64,000 nt of DNA from Prevotella sp. E13-27 (GTDB lineage Bacteria; Bacteroidota; Bacteroidia; Bacteroidales; Bacteroidaceae), in contig NZ_JALPSC010000001.1 in NCBI RefSeq assembly GCF_023217965.1, positions 930,001 to 994,000 on the forward strand. Direction: 5' to 3'. Positions 49,822-59,081 of the stretch are shown one piece after another. Position 1 is the first letter of the stretch, and every line of letters starts with the position of its first letter. A program made the position numbers and the translations under genes. The notes beneath the pieces were generated by a model. It was not told the DNA's origin, ran no database searches, and worked only from the letters and a program-made list of their open reading frames with translations.

Positions 49822-52800
49822 TTTCCCCAAGTATTCCAGTTTCCAGTTGTCAATCATCACCCAGTCGCGACGGATGGTGGTTGTCTTGCGCAGTCCTATG
49901 CGGAGCAGACCGTTAGTCACCTGTACCTCGATACTGTTGTCCTTGTAGTAATCCTTTGCGAAATAGACTGCCGCTGCCGACATGGTGTTGGGCACCCACC
50001 AACTGCCGAGGTTAATCTCTCCATCCACGCCCAGCTTTGAGGTTGGAGCGCCTGTGAAGATACTCTGCACCTTCGTGGTCGTGGCCTTACTGTTGGTGGT
50101 GACGTAAAGCTCAGCGTTCAGAGGCTCGTTGCCGCTCTGTTTCGCTTCGTAGGCAGGACCCTCGAGACCAGCGCGATAGAATCCCTGCAGACTCAGACGG
50201 TAGATGCCGTCGGGCAGTCCCTGAAGATATTGATAGGTGTCGAAGTTAGTATTGAAGAACTCTGCATTCTGCAGGTTACTGTTGGCATCGATGCCTGGTT
50301 GCACATTGCCCTTCCAGCCCTCGTTGTCGTTGTTCTCATAACGAGGATTGGTGATGAACTTGTCGGTCACGTCAATAGGATTCTCTCTTGAAGCTTTGGA
50401 AAGCTCGTCCTCCAACAGTTTGGCAGTGATGCTGGCAATGGCAGTCTGTATATCTGCCAATGTGCTGGCGGTATTGTTATAGACAGCCTCTTCCTCGACC
50501 ACATCCATGCCAGCATCCTTTGCCTCGTCGATGAGTTCCTTCAACTGTAGCGCAGCCTTGTAGGTGGCCATGTCAGTGAGATACTGGTTGTATGCACTGG
50601 GAGTAGCCACGGTCCAATCAGTCAGATAAAGGTCCTCACCTGGTTCCTCAGCCTCCATCAACAGGGCAGCGAGGTTCGTGCGATATTCGCCCCCAAACAG
50701 GTCGAGACCCATCATCGCACTGGGATAGTTCTCTTGGTTGTAGGTCTTGTTCGGTGCAGCTATCATCAGCTTGAAGGTGCTGTTGCCGTTGTCAACTACT
50801 TTCCACCAGCACTCAGTAGCACTCTCGGCGTCAACAAACATCGCGCCATTCGTGGTTACGAACAGTGTGCGCCAAGCGCTCTTGGCATTCGAGTAGTTGG
50901 TGAGCTTATATACTTCTCCGCTCTGCACAAATTTGCACTTCAGTCCCTCTTCGCCCACACTGGCCTGTGTTCCGTAGGAATTGCCCTCGGTATAGAAGCG
51001 CTGGGCATTGACATTATAAAGGTAGCACTCCTGACCGGCAACGAATTCCGATGTGACGAGCTGCGGACGCTGCCATACGCCATCGTCAGCGGTCGCGTCG
51101 AAGTTCAGGTTCAGTGATGAGACATTTGTTTCCAATTGGAAATAACTGCGGAAAGCATCAACGGTCACGTTGCCAGACACCTTCTTCAGTTTGTTGCCGT
51201 TAAGCACATAGCTTCCCTGAGGAGCTGTGACAGCGATATAGCTGCCTGCCTTCACATTGCCGTTGCCTGTCAGTGCTGTCACGTCAGCGGTGCCACGATA
51301 GATATAGGTCTTGCCTGCCTCAGGTTTCTTCACCTCTTTCAGGTTGAGTGTCGTTCCATTGATGCTCTTCGGCTCATAGAACGTGCCGTTGGTAGCACCG
51401 GTAATGGCGAATGGCAGACAAAACACATCAGGCGTTCCTGCTTCTATGGTACGATAGTAAGTAGCTTTTGTAGCGATGAAATCGGCAGAAGCAGTAAAGT
51501 CAAAGCCATCCCACAGAACAAAGTTGGCCACCGCTCCGCTCACGAGCAGGTTGTTCAGTTTTTCTTCAGCTACGGTCTTGATGTTGCCATTGGCAGTGAA
51601 CAGGCTGTTAGGATTATCCGTAGTGAGGTCACAGCACACAGCATGATTCTGTGCATCCACACCGTCGTTGTAATCAACGGCATACTGGTTTGTACCGTCG
51701 CTCATATAATAAAGGTGTACGTCGGCAATGCCTTTCCAGTCGGCTCCGTTCAGGTCGAACTCGATTGTGAGGTTGCCATCCTCTGCCAAAGTGCCAGTAG
51801 CCGTGAGCCACTGCCATCCCAAGGCTTTGTCGGCATTACTGAAACCGCCCGCCGTGCTGTATGGCATCATCACACCATTTGAGTTGAGAGCGGAGAATTG
51901 AGAGTTGAGAGTTGTTCCGCAGTTCGTCACAACCTCACCCTCATTATTTGCAATGATTGCTTGAGCAGTTGTTCCGCTTGCGCCACGCACCACAGCCACC
52001 ACCTTATAGGTGCCGGCAGGCATGTTGTTCAGTATCTGTATCATGCGGGCATTATCGTTGGTGCTCTCATAGTCGTAGCCATTGCCGCGATAGAGCGTGC
52101 AGAGGGTGCGTGTGCCGCCGCGCCAGCCACCATCGCCTTTGGCAAATGACGGGTTCTTCACAAGACTGGTTGCATTGCCCTTGGCAGCTTTTATCGCAGT
52201 CAGGTTCTCAGCCACTACAGCAGGGTCGGCAGTTGCCTCGCCACTCATCGCCCATGCCACATAGTCGTCCTCGGTGATGAGCGCCCAACGTGCGAAGCTT
52301 GGCTTCGTGGCTGTAGCATTTGTCTCCTGCAGGTACATGGTCTTTCCAGCCACCTCGGCGCTGGTCTCAGTGAAGTCGTTGGTATAAATATAGAACAGCT
52401 TGTCGCCATCCTCTTCCAGCGTCCACTTCGTGCTGCTGTCATCGCCGTCGCTCCACAGGTACTGACCTTTATAAACACCTATCTTCAGGTATTTTCCTGC
52501 AGAGCCTGAAAGCAGGTATTTGCCAGATGTTGGCGTAACAGTGGTGAGAGCAGAAGGCACATCAGACAGCGAACGGTATTCGGTATTCAGGAACTGCTGG
52601 TTCAACACATCATAAAGATAGTACTGTCCCTCGGCAGTAGGCACGTCGCTGCGGTACTGTGCGGGAATAGCTTTCTCCATGGCTATAGCAATATAGTCGC
52701 TGGGCTTTATCAATGCCCACTTACAGTCATCCGTAGGCTGCGTGGCAGCGTTCGTACCATTTATATAGTAGATACCTGTCTGATCATTCAGAGTCTCGCT

Positions 52801-53175
52801 AACCGTACGGTGAATCTGATAGACGTTTGTCTCACCGCTGATGGCATCGAATGCCCACAGGTTCTCGCTCAGGCCTACCGTACCGTCAGTCCACAGGTAC
52901 TGGTTGTTCCAGTAGCCGGTCTTCAAGTACATGCCATCGGGAAACATCACCGTCCATGCCGTACCATTCTTAGTCACCTTCACCTCGGCTGGTGCATTCG
53001 TCAGTCCGGGGAAGTTGTTGCTCAGACGCACCATGAACTGCTGTTGCGTCACATTGTAGAGATAGAACTCGCCCGATGCCACTTCGGAGAAATAACTCGA
53101 GGAAATTCCTACGGCCTTGGCTCCCACTACCGAAAGCAGGGCTGCAAAGATGAATGTCAGTACTCTTTTTGTCAT
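49819..53175 (-). CDS. Large secreted repeat protein of the pectin cluster
   Basis: 1118 residues with a signal peptide (1-21). It holds several roughly 100-residue units opening '(E/Q)FYLYNVTQQQF' or 'GQYYLYDVLNQQFL' and continuing 'G.YLK.G....QYLW.DG', which suggest lectin or beta-trefoil-like folds. A jelly-roll-like region about 340-500 and a terminal domain ('NPRYENNDNEGWKGNV', 'LPDGIYRLSLQGFYRAG') look like carbohydrate-binding modules. No catalytic signature seen. Near residue 425 'TTLNSQFSALNS' is a translated hexamer repeat (51881-51914). It shares its N-terminal unit with the next protein (53417-55045). Probably binds polysaccharide at the cell surface. Confidence 0.65.
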   Translation of the reverse strand: MTKRVLTFIFAALLSVVGAKAVGISSSYFSEVASGEFYLYNVTQQQFMVRLSNNFPGLTNAPAEVKVTKNGTAWTVMFPDGMYLKTGYWNNQYLWTDGTVGLSENLWAFDAISGETNVYQIHRTVSETLNDQTGIYYINGTNAATQPTDDCKWALIKPSDYIAIAMEKAIPAQYRSDVPTAEGQYYLYDVLNQQFLNTEYRSLSDVPSALTTVTPTSGKYLLSGSAGKYLKIGVYKGQYLWSDGDDSSTKWTLEEDGDKLFYIYTNDFTETSAEVAGKTMYLQETNATATKPSFARWALITEDDYVAWAMSGEATADPAVVAENLTAIKAAKGNATSLVKNPSFAKGDGGWRGGTRTLCTLYRGNGYDYESTNDNARMIQILNNMPAGTYKVVAVVRGASGTTAQAIIANNEGEVVTNCGTTLNSQFSALNSNGVMMPYSTAGGFSNADKALGWQWLTATGTLAEDGNLTIEFDLNGADWKGIADVHLYYMSDGTNQYAVDYNDGVDAQNHAVCCDLTTDNPNSLFTANGNIKTVAEEKLNNLLVSGAVANFVLWDGFDFTASADFIATKATYYRTIEAGTPDVFCLPFAITGATNGTFYEPKSINGTTLNLKEVKKPEAGKTYIYRGTADVTALTGNGNVKAGSYIAVTAPQGSYVLNGNKLKKVSGNVTVDAFRSYFQLETNVSSLNLNFDATADDGVWQRPQLVTSEFVAGQECYLYNVNAQRFYTEGNSYGTQASVGEEGLKCKFVQSGEVYKLTNYSNAKSAWRTLFVTTNGAMFVDAESATECWWKVVDNGNSTFKLMIAAPNKTYNQENYPSAMMGLDLFGGEYRTNLAALLMEAEEPGEDLYLTDWTVATPSAYNQYLTDMATYKAALQLKELIDEAKDAGMDVVEEEAVYNNTASTLADIQTAIASITAKLLEDELSKASRENPIDVTDKFITNPRYENNDNEGWKGNVQPGIDANSNLQNAEFFNTNFDTYQYLQGLPDGIYRLSLQGFYRAGLEGPAYEAKQSGNEPLNAELYVTTNSKATTTKVQSIFTGAPTSKLGVDGEINLGSWWVPNTMSAAAVYFAKDYYKDNSIEVQVTNGLLRIGLRKTTTIRRDWVMIDNWKLEYLGK

Positions 53176-53205
53176 ACGTTTATAGTTTTTATGTTTTTCT
53201 CCCTG

Positions 53206-53379
53206 TTATTCCTCATCGTCCCAGATGCTTCCCTCTCGGGAGCCACCTTCGGTAATGTCATAATCTTCAGTATTACCATTAACGCGCAAACCTTCAGTGT
53301 TGGTACTTGCTATAGTAAGAACGGGTGCTGTCTTAATTCTTATTACCATCATTGATGGCGTAATATACTTCTTTTTCAT
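53206..53379 (-). CDS. Small peptide gene of Bacteroidales type
   Basis: 57 codons between the two large repeat-protein genes: MKKKYITPSMMVIRIKTAPV, then a Thr/Asn-rich middle and an acidic end (GSIWDDEE). The pattern 'MKK.Y..P...V......L..S' with a terminal WDDE is one I associate with many uncharacterised short Bacteroidales proteins. Spacing is 37 bp from the upstream gene and 30 bp to the next, so it is part of the transcript. Function unknown. Confidence 0.6.
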   Translation of the reverse strand: MKKKYITPSMMVIRIKTAPVLTIASTNTEGLRVNGNTEDYDITEGGSREGSIWDDEE

Positions 53380-53416
53380 AGTCGAATCTGTTTCTTTTTT
53401 ATATTAATCGTCACCT

Positions 53417-55045
53417 TCACTTCACCACGACCTTTTTGCCGTTTACAATGTACAGTCCCTTTGTGGGCTGAGCCACACGACGGCCCTGTAGATCGTAGAC
53501 AGCTCCCTCGCCTTCGGAGAGGGCTGGGGTGAGGTTCTTGATGCCAGTTGTTTCATCATCAAAGCCTATGGCAATGCGGGCAGAACTAACACCAGGAATT
53601 GTGAAGTAAGCGCGGAAGGGCTTCAGGCTCACGTCGCTGTTCACCTTGTAGAGAGAGCTCACACCATCTTTGATGCCGATGACATAACTGGTCTGTGTGC
53701 TGTGATCAATGGCATCAATCTTTGAGTATGTACCTGTCATGGTCACGGTTGAACCTGTGCCTACGGTAGTTGGGCTAAGGTCTTTTTTCAATGTCACACC
53801 TGTTGCAGAGAAGCTGGTGACAGCCTCTGTGGGCTTCACGATATAAGGCTTGCCTGCCACGATAGAAGAGGCATCGCTGAAATAGAGGGTTCTGCCATCG
53901 AACTCTGTAGGTTCCTTCACTGTCCAACCAGAAGGAATGGTCATATCGAAGGGAACTACGAATGTGTTCCAAACACCAGCGGTCATCGACTTCAGTACGG
54001 AAACGTTCATATTGTCAACGTCAGTTTCAGCACTATAACCTGTCACTTCGCTGATAAGTTTGTTGCTGTTCTGCCACTCTGGATAATCAGTTGCAGAAAT
54101 AAGTGCCCAAGCATAGTTCGTCTTATTATCATCAGGTGCAGTCCAGCCGTTCACGCCTCTCGTTCCGATTCCATTAGAATAGAGATAACGGTCAACATCA
54201 TTCAATGGACACTTGACAAAGAACAAACCAGACACACCGTGGAAAGATTCAAATGTCCAGGCAAACTCCTGAGTAGTGGCATCTGTCCACACATAGCAAC
54301 CACTGTATTCTCCTGTTTTCAAGTATTTCCCGTCGCTGAACTGAATATAGAAAGAATTTGAGCCTGCAGACGTGAGTGTAAGCGGAGCAGGCGTATCCTT
54401 CAGTCCTGCGTAAGCACCGTCACCGCCACGATAAATGAAGCCACCTTTCTCAATGTTGTACAGGTAATAAGTTCCGGCTGTCGGCGTCGTTGTATAACAA
54501 TATGAAGGAACTGTCGTGGTAGAAGCAAGATAACTGTAATAGTTTGCCTCTGTTATCAGAGCATATACGCCAGCATTTTCAGCGTCGTCCTTATCGCCAA
54601 GATTGCTCTCGTTTATGAGATAGTACGTGCCAGCTTCTTTCGTGCCGCTATTCTCGCTGACAGTAGAGGTCGTAGTGGCAGAAATCTTATATGTCTTGGT
54701 TCCCTCTACGTTGAAAGTCCAAGAAAGGACGTTGGTATCAGTGCCGTTTGGCCAAAGCCACATTCCTTTGTAATGGCCAATCTTCACAAAGCGGTCTGCA
54801 TTGCCAGAGAACTTGTAGGTGCCGTCACCGTTGCTGGTCAGTGTAATGGCCTGTGGATTAGTCTGCAAAGCCTTGTTGTTTTCACTGATTCCAGCAGTCA
54901 TCAAGAACTTGTTCTCAGTAACATTGTACAGATAGAATGTTCCTGCTGCAGGCTCCGAGTAGTAGCTTGACGGAATCACGTCGGCCTTGGCTCCCATAAC
55001 GGAGAGCATTGCAATTGCAAAGAATAGAAGTACTTTCTTTTTCAT
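53417..55045 (-). CDS. Secreted repeat protein with C-terminal sorting-type tail
   Basis: 542 residues with a signal peptide (1-21). Three units begin '(G)TFYLYNVTENKFLM', 'GTYYLINESNLGD' and 'GTYYLYNIEKGGFIY', as in the neighbouring 1118-residue protein. A middle beta-rich domain (about 340-490) starts 'NVSVLKSMTAGVWNTFVVPF', frequent in Bacteroidales surface proteins. Near the C-terminus 'KNLTPALSEGEGAVYDLQGR' combines a translated palindromic element (53504-53540) with the tail 'RVAQPTKGLYIVNGKKVVVK'. Function unknown, probably surface glycan binding. First gene of the minus-strand cluster; promoter at 55087-55094. Confidence 0.65.
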   Translation of the reverse strand: MKKKVLLFFAIAMLSVMGAKADVIPSSYYSEPAAGTFYLYNVTENKFLMTAGISENNKALQTNPQAITLTSNGDGTYKFSGNADRFVKIGHYKGMWLWPNGTDTNVLSWTFNVEGTKTYKISATTTSTVSENSGTKEAGTYYLINESNLGDKDDAENAGVYALITEANYYSYLASTTTVPSYCYTTTPTAGTYYLYNIEKGGFIYRGGDGAYAGLKDTPAPLTLTSAGSNSFYIQFSDGKYLKTGEYSGCYVWTDATTQEFAWTFESFHGVSGLFFVKCPLNDVDRYLYSNGIGTRGVNGWTAPDDNKTNYAWALISATDYPEWQNSNKLISEVTGYSAETDVDNMNVSVLKSMTAGVWNTFVVPFDMTIPSGWTVKEPTEFDGRTLYFSDASSIVAGKPYIVKPTEAVTSFSATGVTLKKDLSPTTVGTGSTVTMTGTYSKIDAIDHSTQTSYVIGIKDGVSSLYKVNSDVSLKPFRAYFTIPGVSSARIAIGFDDETTGIKNLTPALSEGEGAVYDLQGRRVAQPTKGLYIVNGKKVVVK

Positions 55046-55086
55046 TTTCGTTTTTAGTTTTAGTTGTTTTGTTATTTTTCTGGTTG

Positions 55087-55094
55087 CAAAAGTA
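55087..55094 (-). promoter_or_regulatory. -7 box of the pectin-type cluster
   Basis: Minus strand TACTTTTG, 42 bp before the start at 55045. No matching -33 box at the usual distance, which fits an activator-dependent promoter. Confidence 0.55.
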
Positions 55095-55210
55095 CTGTCA
55101 TTTTCATATTTAGGCTGTCAATAATCTGCCATCAGCTGTCACAAATCTGTCAAAGTATTTTTGAAGTAATATTTTTTTGTCATTCTATCACAATTTCTGA
55201 TAATATTGTG

Positions 55211-55218
55211 TATTTTTG
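55211..55218 (+). promoter_or_regulatory. -7 box of the propeller-AraC regulator
   Basis: TATTTTTG, 37 bp before the ATG at 55255, divergent from the cluster promoter about 120 bp away. Confidence 0.55.
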
Positions 55219-55254
55219 CAGTCAGAATAAACATAAACCTAACGTGGAATAGAG

Positions 55255-57687
55255 ATGAAGAAGCTACTGACTTTGGCAATAATCCTTATGGTGACGACAA
55301 TTGCTGTCTCGGCACAGACACCACCTATTCATACACATAATTACACCACACGCGACGGACTGGGTAGCAATGTGGTGAACTGCGGATTGCAAGACCATCA
55401 GGGCTATCTCTGGTTTGGCACTAACCACGGCCTGACACGCTTCGACGGTCACCGTTTTGCAAACTTCTATATTGAAGAAAATGGTAAACGACAAATCGAA
55501 GGCATCACACACATCGTGGAAGATACCATCCACAACGTACTGCTGATGAGCGGTAGAGATTATAGGCTACTATGTTTCGACCTTACCATGATGCGGTTTG
55601 TCAGTGCTGAGGGAATGGTGTTCCCCAAGGACCAGACAAATGAGAAGGATGAGGGTTTGTATATGGCTCGTGCGCGGGAGTTGGGCATCGAACGAGGCAA
55701 TCGTACGGATCGTCGCCACGACCTCCACTATGCTAAGCTAAACGATGGACACGAAATATTCGCCACCATTGACAATGGCTTTTTTGTTTACGAACCTCAA
55801 AGCCGACAGTTGCAGCACTACAGTTCCACTGATGAGCAGCCGGTCATAGAGTCCGATTATATCAATGGCATAATGCAAGACCGGTCGGGAGGGATATGGC
55901 TACTGACTACCTTTGCGGGTATCTATAAGCTTGATATAGGAGAAGAGAGGCTGCGTTCCCATCAGTTGGCACCGAATATCCGTTCATTTGCCCAACTGGA
56001 TGACGAGACGATTGCCGTGGGCGACATGGACGGCAATGTTTTTCTCTATAATATCGATACATACGAAAAGCGTCTTGCTTTTAATAAAGGCTCACGCGCA
56101 TATACTATCAACAAGGATGGCAATGGACGCCTGTGGATAGGCACTCGTGGCGGCGGCGTATGGATAAGTGAAGGAACATCTGCCGAGCATATTGACAATC
56201 TCCCTGCCCGACAAATCTATGACATACATTTCGCCCACGATGGCACGACATGGATTGCCACCCTCGATGGCGGACTTATAGAGGGACACCAGCAGGCAGA
56301 CGGCTCTTATTCCTTTGTACAGCACCTCACAGGAGAAAGAATCCACGAACTTGACACTGACCTTAACGGACGCCTATGGGTTGCCACCGAAAACGGAATA
56401 CTCAGAAAGGATGGAGCGAAGACAGACACCATATTCAATCGGGGAAAGGTGGTGTGCATATGCCATTCTCCCAACGGAACCGTATGGGCAGGCAGCAATG
56501 GCTATGGACTCATAAAGATTACAGACAACAGCATCAGCTTTATCCAGGCAGACAACGGACTCGCCAACAACTGTGTAGAGTCGGTAGTCTGTGACAATGA
56601 AGGAAACGTCATAGCAGGAACAGACCAAGGCATCTCCATTGTAAGTAGCACTGACGGCTCTGTGCGGAACATCTATTCCACACAAGGGCTTAGGACTAAC
56701 ACCTACAACGAAAATGCCATCTTGTACACCACGAGCGGACGTATCTTCCTTGGCAGTCTGACAGGATTGGCAGAGGTGCTCCCACAGCACATAGCCGTAA
56801 GTCCATTGGTCAGTTCGCCCATCATCACCCGTCTTGACGTCAACGACATGCCCCGCTATGAGCATCTGACGGACAAAATAGAGCTGTCTTACGACCGAAA
56901 CAATCTCTGCTTCTATTTCTCTGCGTTTGCCTATCACGACATGTCGTCAGTCATCTACAGCTATTGGCTGGAAGGTATAGACAGTGACTGGCGCCCTTCA
57001 ACGAAAGAGAGCCAGGCTCTTTTCACCAATCTGTCGCCAGGCCACTACCGCCTGCATGTACGCTGTCGTCTGGCAGGAACGACATGGAGCCATGAAACCG
57101 TCTGCAACATATTTATTGCCCAGCCTTGGTACTGGACATGGTGGGCACGCCTGTTCTATCTTCTCATCACCGCCCTGCTCGTCGGCTACGAGTGGAAGCA
57201 GTACCAGCAGCGCCTGTCGTTGCGCCGACAGCTAGACCAGCGACTCACAGCACTCTATGCTGTTGAAGCTCAACATGAGCCAGAAGAAAAACATCAGGAA
57301 ACGGAAGAAAACATGTCCAATCCTGAGGAAGCCCAGGGCGAGGACACCATCACCGATGAGCAAAATCAAACTAATCAGAAGGACAAAGAGTTCCTGAGCA
57401 AACTCGACCGACTTATTCTTGAAAACCTGCTACAAAGCGACCTTGATGTCAACTTCATCGCTAAGGAGATGTTTGTCAGCTACTCCACCCTTCACCGCCG
57501 CATAAAATCGCTCACTGGCATGACTGCCAATGAATATGTACGCAAGCACCGTCTGGCCAAGGCCATGTCGCTTCTTCGCAACGGATACAATTCTACGGAG
57601 GTCTCCATGCAATGCGGTTTCAATTCGCCCAGCTACTTCACCCGCTGCTTCAAGGCAGAATTTGGCATCCTTCCATCGGAAGTTTAA
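55255..57687 (+). CDS. Propeller-sensor AraC regulator (HTCS-like without kinase)
   Basis: 810 residues. Signal peptide (1-20), a two-bladed set of Reg_prop repeats (about 25-520; 'GLGSNVVNCGLQDHQGYLWF', 'GNGRLWIGTRGGGVWISEG'), a Y_Y_Y domain (about 540-620), a membrane helix (about 626-646), a coiled linker and an AraC helix-turn-helix ('IAKEMFVSYSTLHRRIKSLT', 'VSMQCGFNSPSYFTRCFKAE'). Hybrid two-component systems have the same ectodomain but also a histidine kinase and receiver; both are absent, so the signal must pass directly from ectodomain to DNA-binding domain. It is divergent from the PL11/GH43/GH30 cluster and almost certainly controls it in response to an oligosaccharide. Confidence 0.88.
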   Translation: MKKLLTLAIILMVTTIAVSAQTPPIHTHNYTTRDGLGSNVVNCGLQDHQGYLWFGTNHGLTRFDGHRFANFYIEENGKRQIEGITHIVEDTIHNVLLMSGRDYRLLCFDLTMMRFVSAEGMVFPKDQTNEKDEGLYMARARELGIERGNRTDRRHDLHYAKLNDGHEIFATIDNGFFVYEPQSRQLQHYSSTDEQPVIESDYINGIMQDRSGGIWLLTTFAGIYKLDIGEERLRSHQLAPNIRSFAQLDDETIAVGDMDGNVFLYNIDTYEKRLAFNKGSRAYTINKDGNGRLWIGTRGGGVWISEGTSAEHIDNLPARQIYDIHFAHDGTTWIATLDGGLIEGHQQADGSYSFVQHLTGERIHELDTDLNGRLWVATENGILRKDGAKTDTIFNRGKVVCICHSPNGTVWAGSNGYGLIKITDNSISFIQADNGLANNCVESVVCDNEGNVIAGTDQGISIVSSTDGSVRNIYSTQGLRTNTYNENAILYTTSGRIFLGSLTGLAEVLPQHIAVSPLVSSPIITRLDVNDMPRYEHLTDKIELSYDRNNLCFYFSAFAYHDMSSVIYSYWLEGIDSDWRPSTKESQALFTNLSPGHYRLHVRCRLAGTTWSHETVCNIFIAQPWYWTWWARLFYLLITALLVGYEWKQYQQRLSLRRQLDQRLTALYAVEAQHEPEEKHQETEENMSNPEEAQGEDTITDEQNQTNQKDKEFLSKLDRLILENLLQSDLDVNFIAKEMFVSYSTLHRRIKSLTGMTANEYVRKHRLAKAMSLLRNGYNSTEVSMQCGFNSPSYFTRCFKAEFGILPSEV

Positions 57688-58303
57688 AAAGTGCAACAAA
57701 ATACTACTTGATTATTTCAAGATTTATTGTTCCTTTTGTCCACAAACCGTCGTTAAGATGTCTCATTTGAGGCACTTTTCGACTTTTCTATATGTCTCAT
57801 TTGCTCGATGAGACTTTTGTTTTTTGTATCTTGAGTGGCAGAATAAACAATTTCAGTGGCAGAATTTACAAAAAAATGCATGTGGTGGCGAAAGACTCTT
57901 GCAAATGTCGAAAATTTTTTGTAAATTTAGAATAGAAAAATTGACCTCTTGGCGACAAAACGACTAAGAACATAAGAAACTTAAACCAAAAGCGATCTTT
58001 GAGGCTTCGCCTCGAAAAACGCTACGCTCGAAAGAGCCTGTAAGCGAGCTTACCGCTCTTTACTCGCTCAACGCGTTCCTTGACATACTGAGACAAACGG
58101 ATATTATTTTGGGGGAGAGTGCCCCTCGCGGGGCAGCGCTCGGCGACGAAGGAGACGCTTGCTACCGAAGGGACGCAAGAAATCGAACATTTTGAGCCCC
58201 TTGATAAGGGGCGGCTATAAAGCAGGGATTAATAATAGTGATAGATTGGGTACAATTTTGAAAGATTTCTCGCCGACAGGCGACTGAATATCGGAAAAAA
58301 GTG
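57688..58303. other. Gene-free repeat region before the first TA cassette
   Basis: No gene seen. It holds an AT-rich part (57690-57960), a copy of the GATCTTTGAGGCTTCGCC-type element (57990-58030, recurring at 62087-62125), the cassette repeat ending GAGACAAACGGATATTATT (58080-58110), a CTTGCTACCGAAGGG...CGCAAG element (58158-58180) and a GATTTCTCGCCGACAGGCGA motif (58262-58281) that recurs before cassette 2 (59751-59770). Confidence 0.7.
58080..58110 (+). repeat. Cassette repeat, copy 1
   Basis: TTGACATACTGAGACAAACG and GATATTATTTT. Copies precede each of the four TA-like modules (59556-59584, 62201-62229, 63319-63347). Confidence 0.85.
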
Positions 58304-58341
58304 TATCTTTGCAGCGTTGAAACGTAAAAAACGATACGATT
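58304..58341 (+). promoter_or_regulatory. Cassette 1 promoter and leader
   Basis: -7 box TATCTTTG (58304-58311), then a leader ending AAACGATACGATT directly before ATGG. The same arrangement occurs at 62306-62340 and 63497-63529. Confidence 0.7.
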
Positions 58342-58575
58342 ATGGAAGCAACGGTACGGAAGACACAGTTTGCCACGCTGGCCATCGGAGCCACGGCACG
58401 GCAAATGGGCATCACGGCCACAGAGCTGCACAACCGACTGAAGCGCCACGGACTGGTGCGCCGGCTGCTGCTCGACTGCTACGACACGCTACACGCCGAG
58501 AGCATCGACGGCGTGGTGTGGAACGTGGAGCAGGCCCTGAAGAACTGGGAAGAAAAGGAAGGAGGCCAGCGATGA
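58342..58575 (+). CDS. DUF3791 protein, putative antitoxin
   Basis: 77 residues: 'TARQMGITATELHNRLKRHG' and 'LLLDCYDTLHAESIDGVVWN' match the DUF3791 pattern (helical, 'YD.LH....' in the middle). DUF3791 genes are typically found next to DUF3990 genes. It overlaps the next gene by 4 bp (ATGA), so the products are made in step, as expected of antitoxin and toxin. Antitoxin role is inference. Confidence 0.7.
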   Translation: MEATVRKTQFATLAIGATARQMGITATELHNRLKRHGLVRRLLLDCYDTLHAESIDGVVWNVEQALKNWEEKEGGQR

Positions 58576-59081
58576 CGACGCTCTATCACGGATCATCGGT
58601 CAGCGTGCCCGAGCCTCTGACGGGTGTAGGCCGCAGGGAACTGGACTTCGGTCCTGGCTTCTACCTGACCAACCTGCGCGAGCAGGCCGAGCGCTGGGCA
58701 CGCCGCGTGTGCATAGTCCGTGCAGCCGACACGCCTCTGCTCTCCTTCTATGAGTTCGACGAGAGCCTGCTGCCCGCCGACGTTCGCCGCCTCCGTCTGG
58801 AGCACTACGACCAGCAGTGGCTCGACTTCATTGTCAGCAGCCGCCGCGGCGAGGAGCCTTGGCGCGACTACGACATCATCGAGGGCGGCGTGGCCAACGA
58901 CCAGGTGATCGACACCGTCGAAGACTACTACGCCGGCCGCATCACCGCTGAGCAGGCCATCGGCCAGTTGCGCTTTGCCAAGCCCACGCACCAGATGTGC
59001 ATCAGTCGTCAGGCCATCGTAGACCACTGCCTGCGTTTCGTCGGCACCGAGGCCGTAACCGAGAAAGGAGGCCAAGGATGA
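58572..59081 (+). CDS. DUF3990 (ART-HYD1-like) putative ADP-ribosyltransferase toxin
   Basis: 169 residues. 'TTLYHGSSVSVPEPLTGVGR' followed by 'RELDFGPGFYLTNLREQAER' is the DUF3990 start: an H in 'YHG' and 'FG.GFY.T' are the NAD-binding elements of ADP-ribosyltransferase-like folds. 'DYDIIEGGVANDQVIDTVED' and 'LRFAKPTHQMCISRQAI' are the later blocks. By family it should use NAD to modify a target; the target is unknown. It sits between two DUF3791 genes with 4-bp overlaps on both sides. Confidence 0.75.
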   Translation: MTTLYHGSSVSVPEPLTGVGRRELDFGPGFYLTNLREQAERWARRVCIVRAADTPLLSFYEFDESLLPADVRRLRLEHYDQQWLDFIVSSRRGEEPWRDYDIIEGGVANDQVIDTVEDYYAGRITAEQAIGQLRFAKPTHQMCISRQAIVDHCLRFVGTEAVTEKGGQG

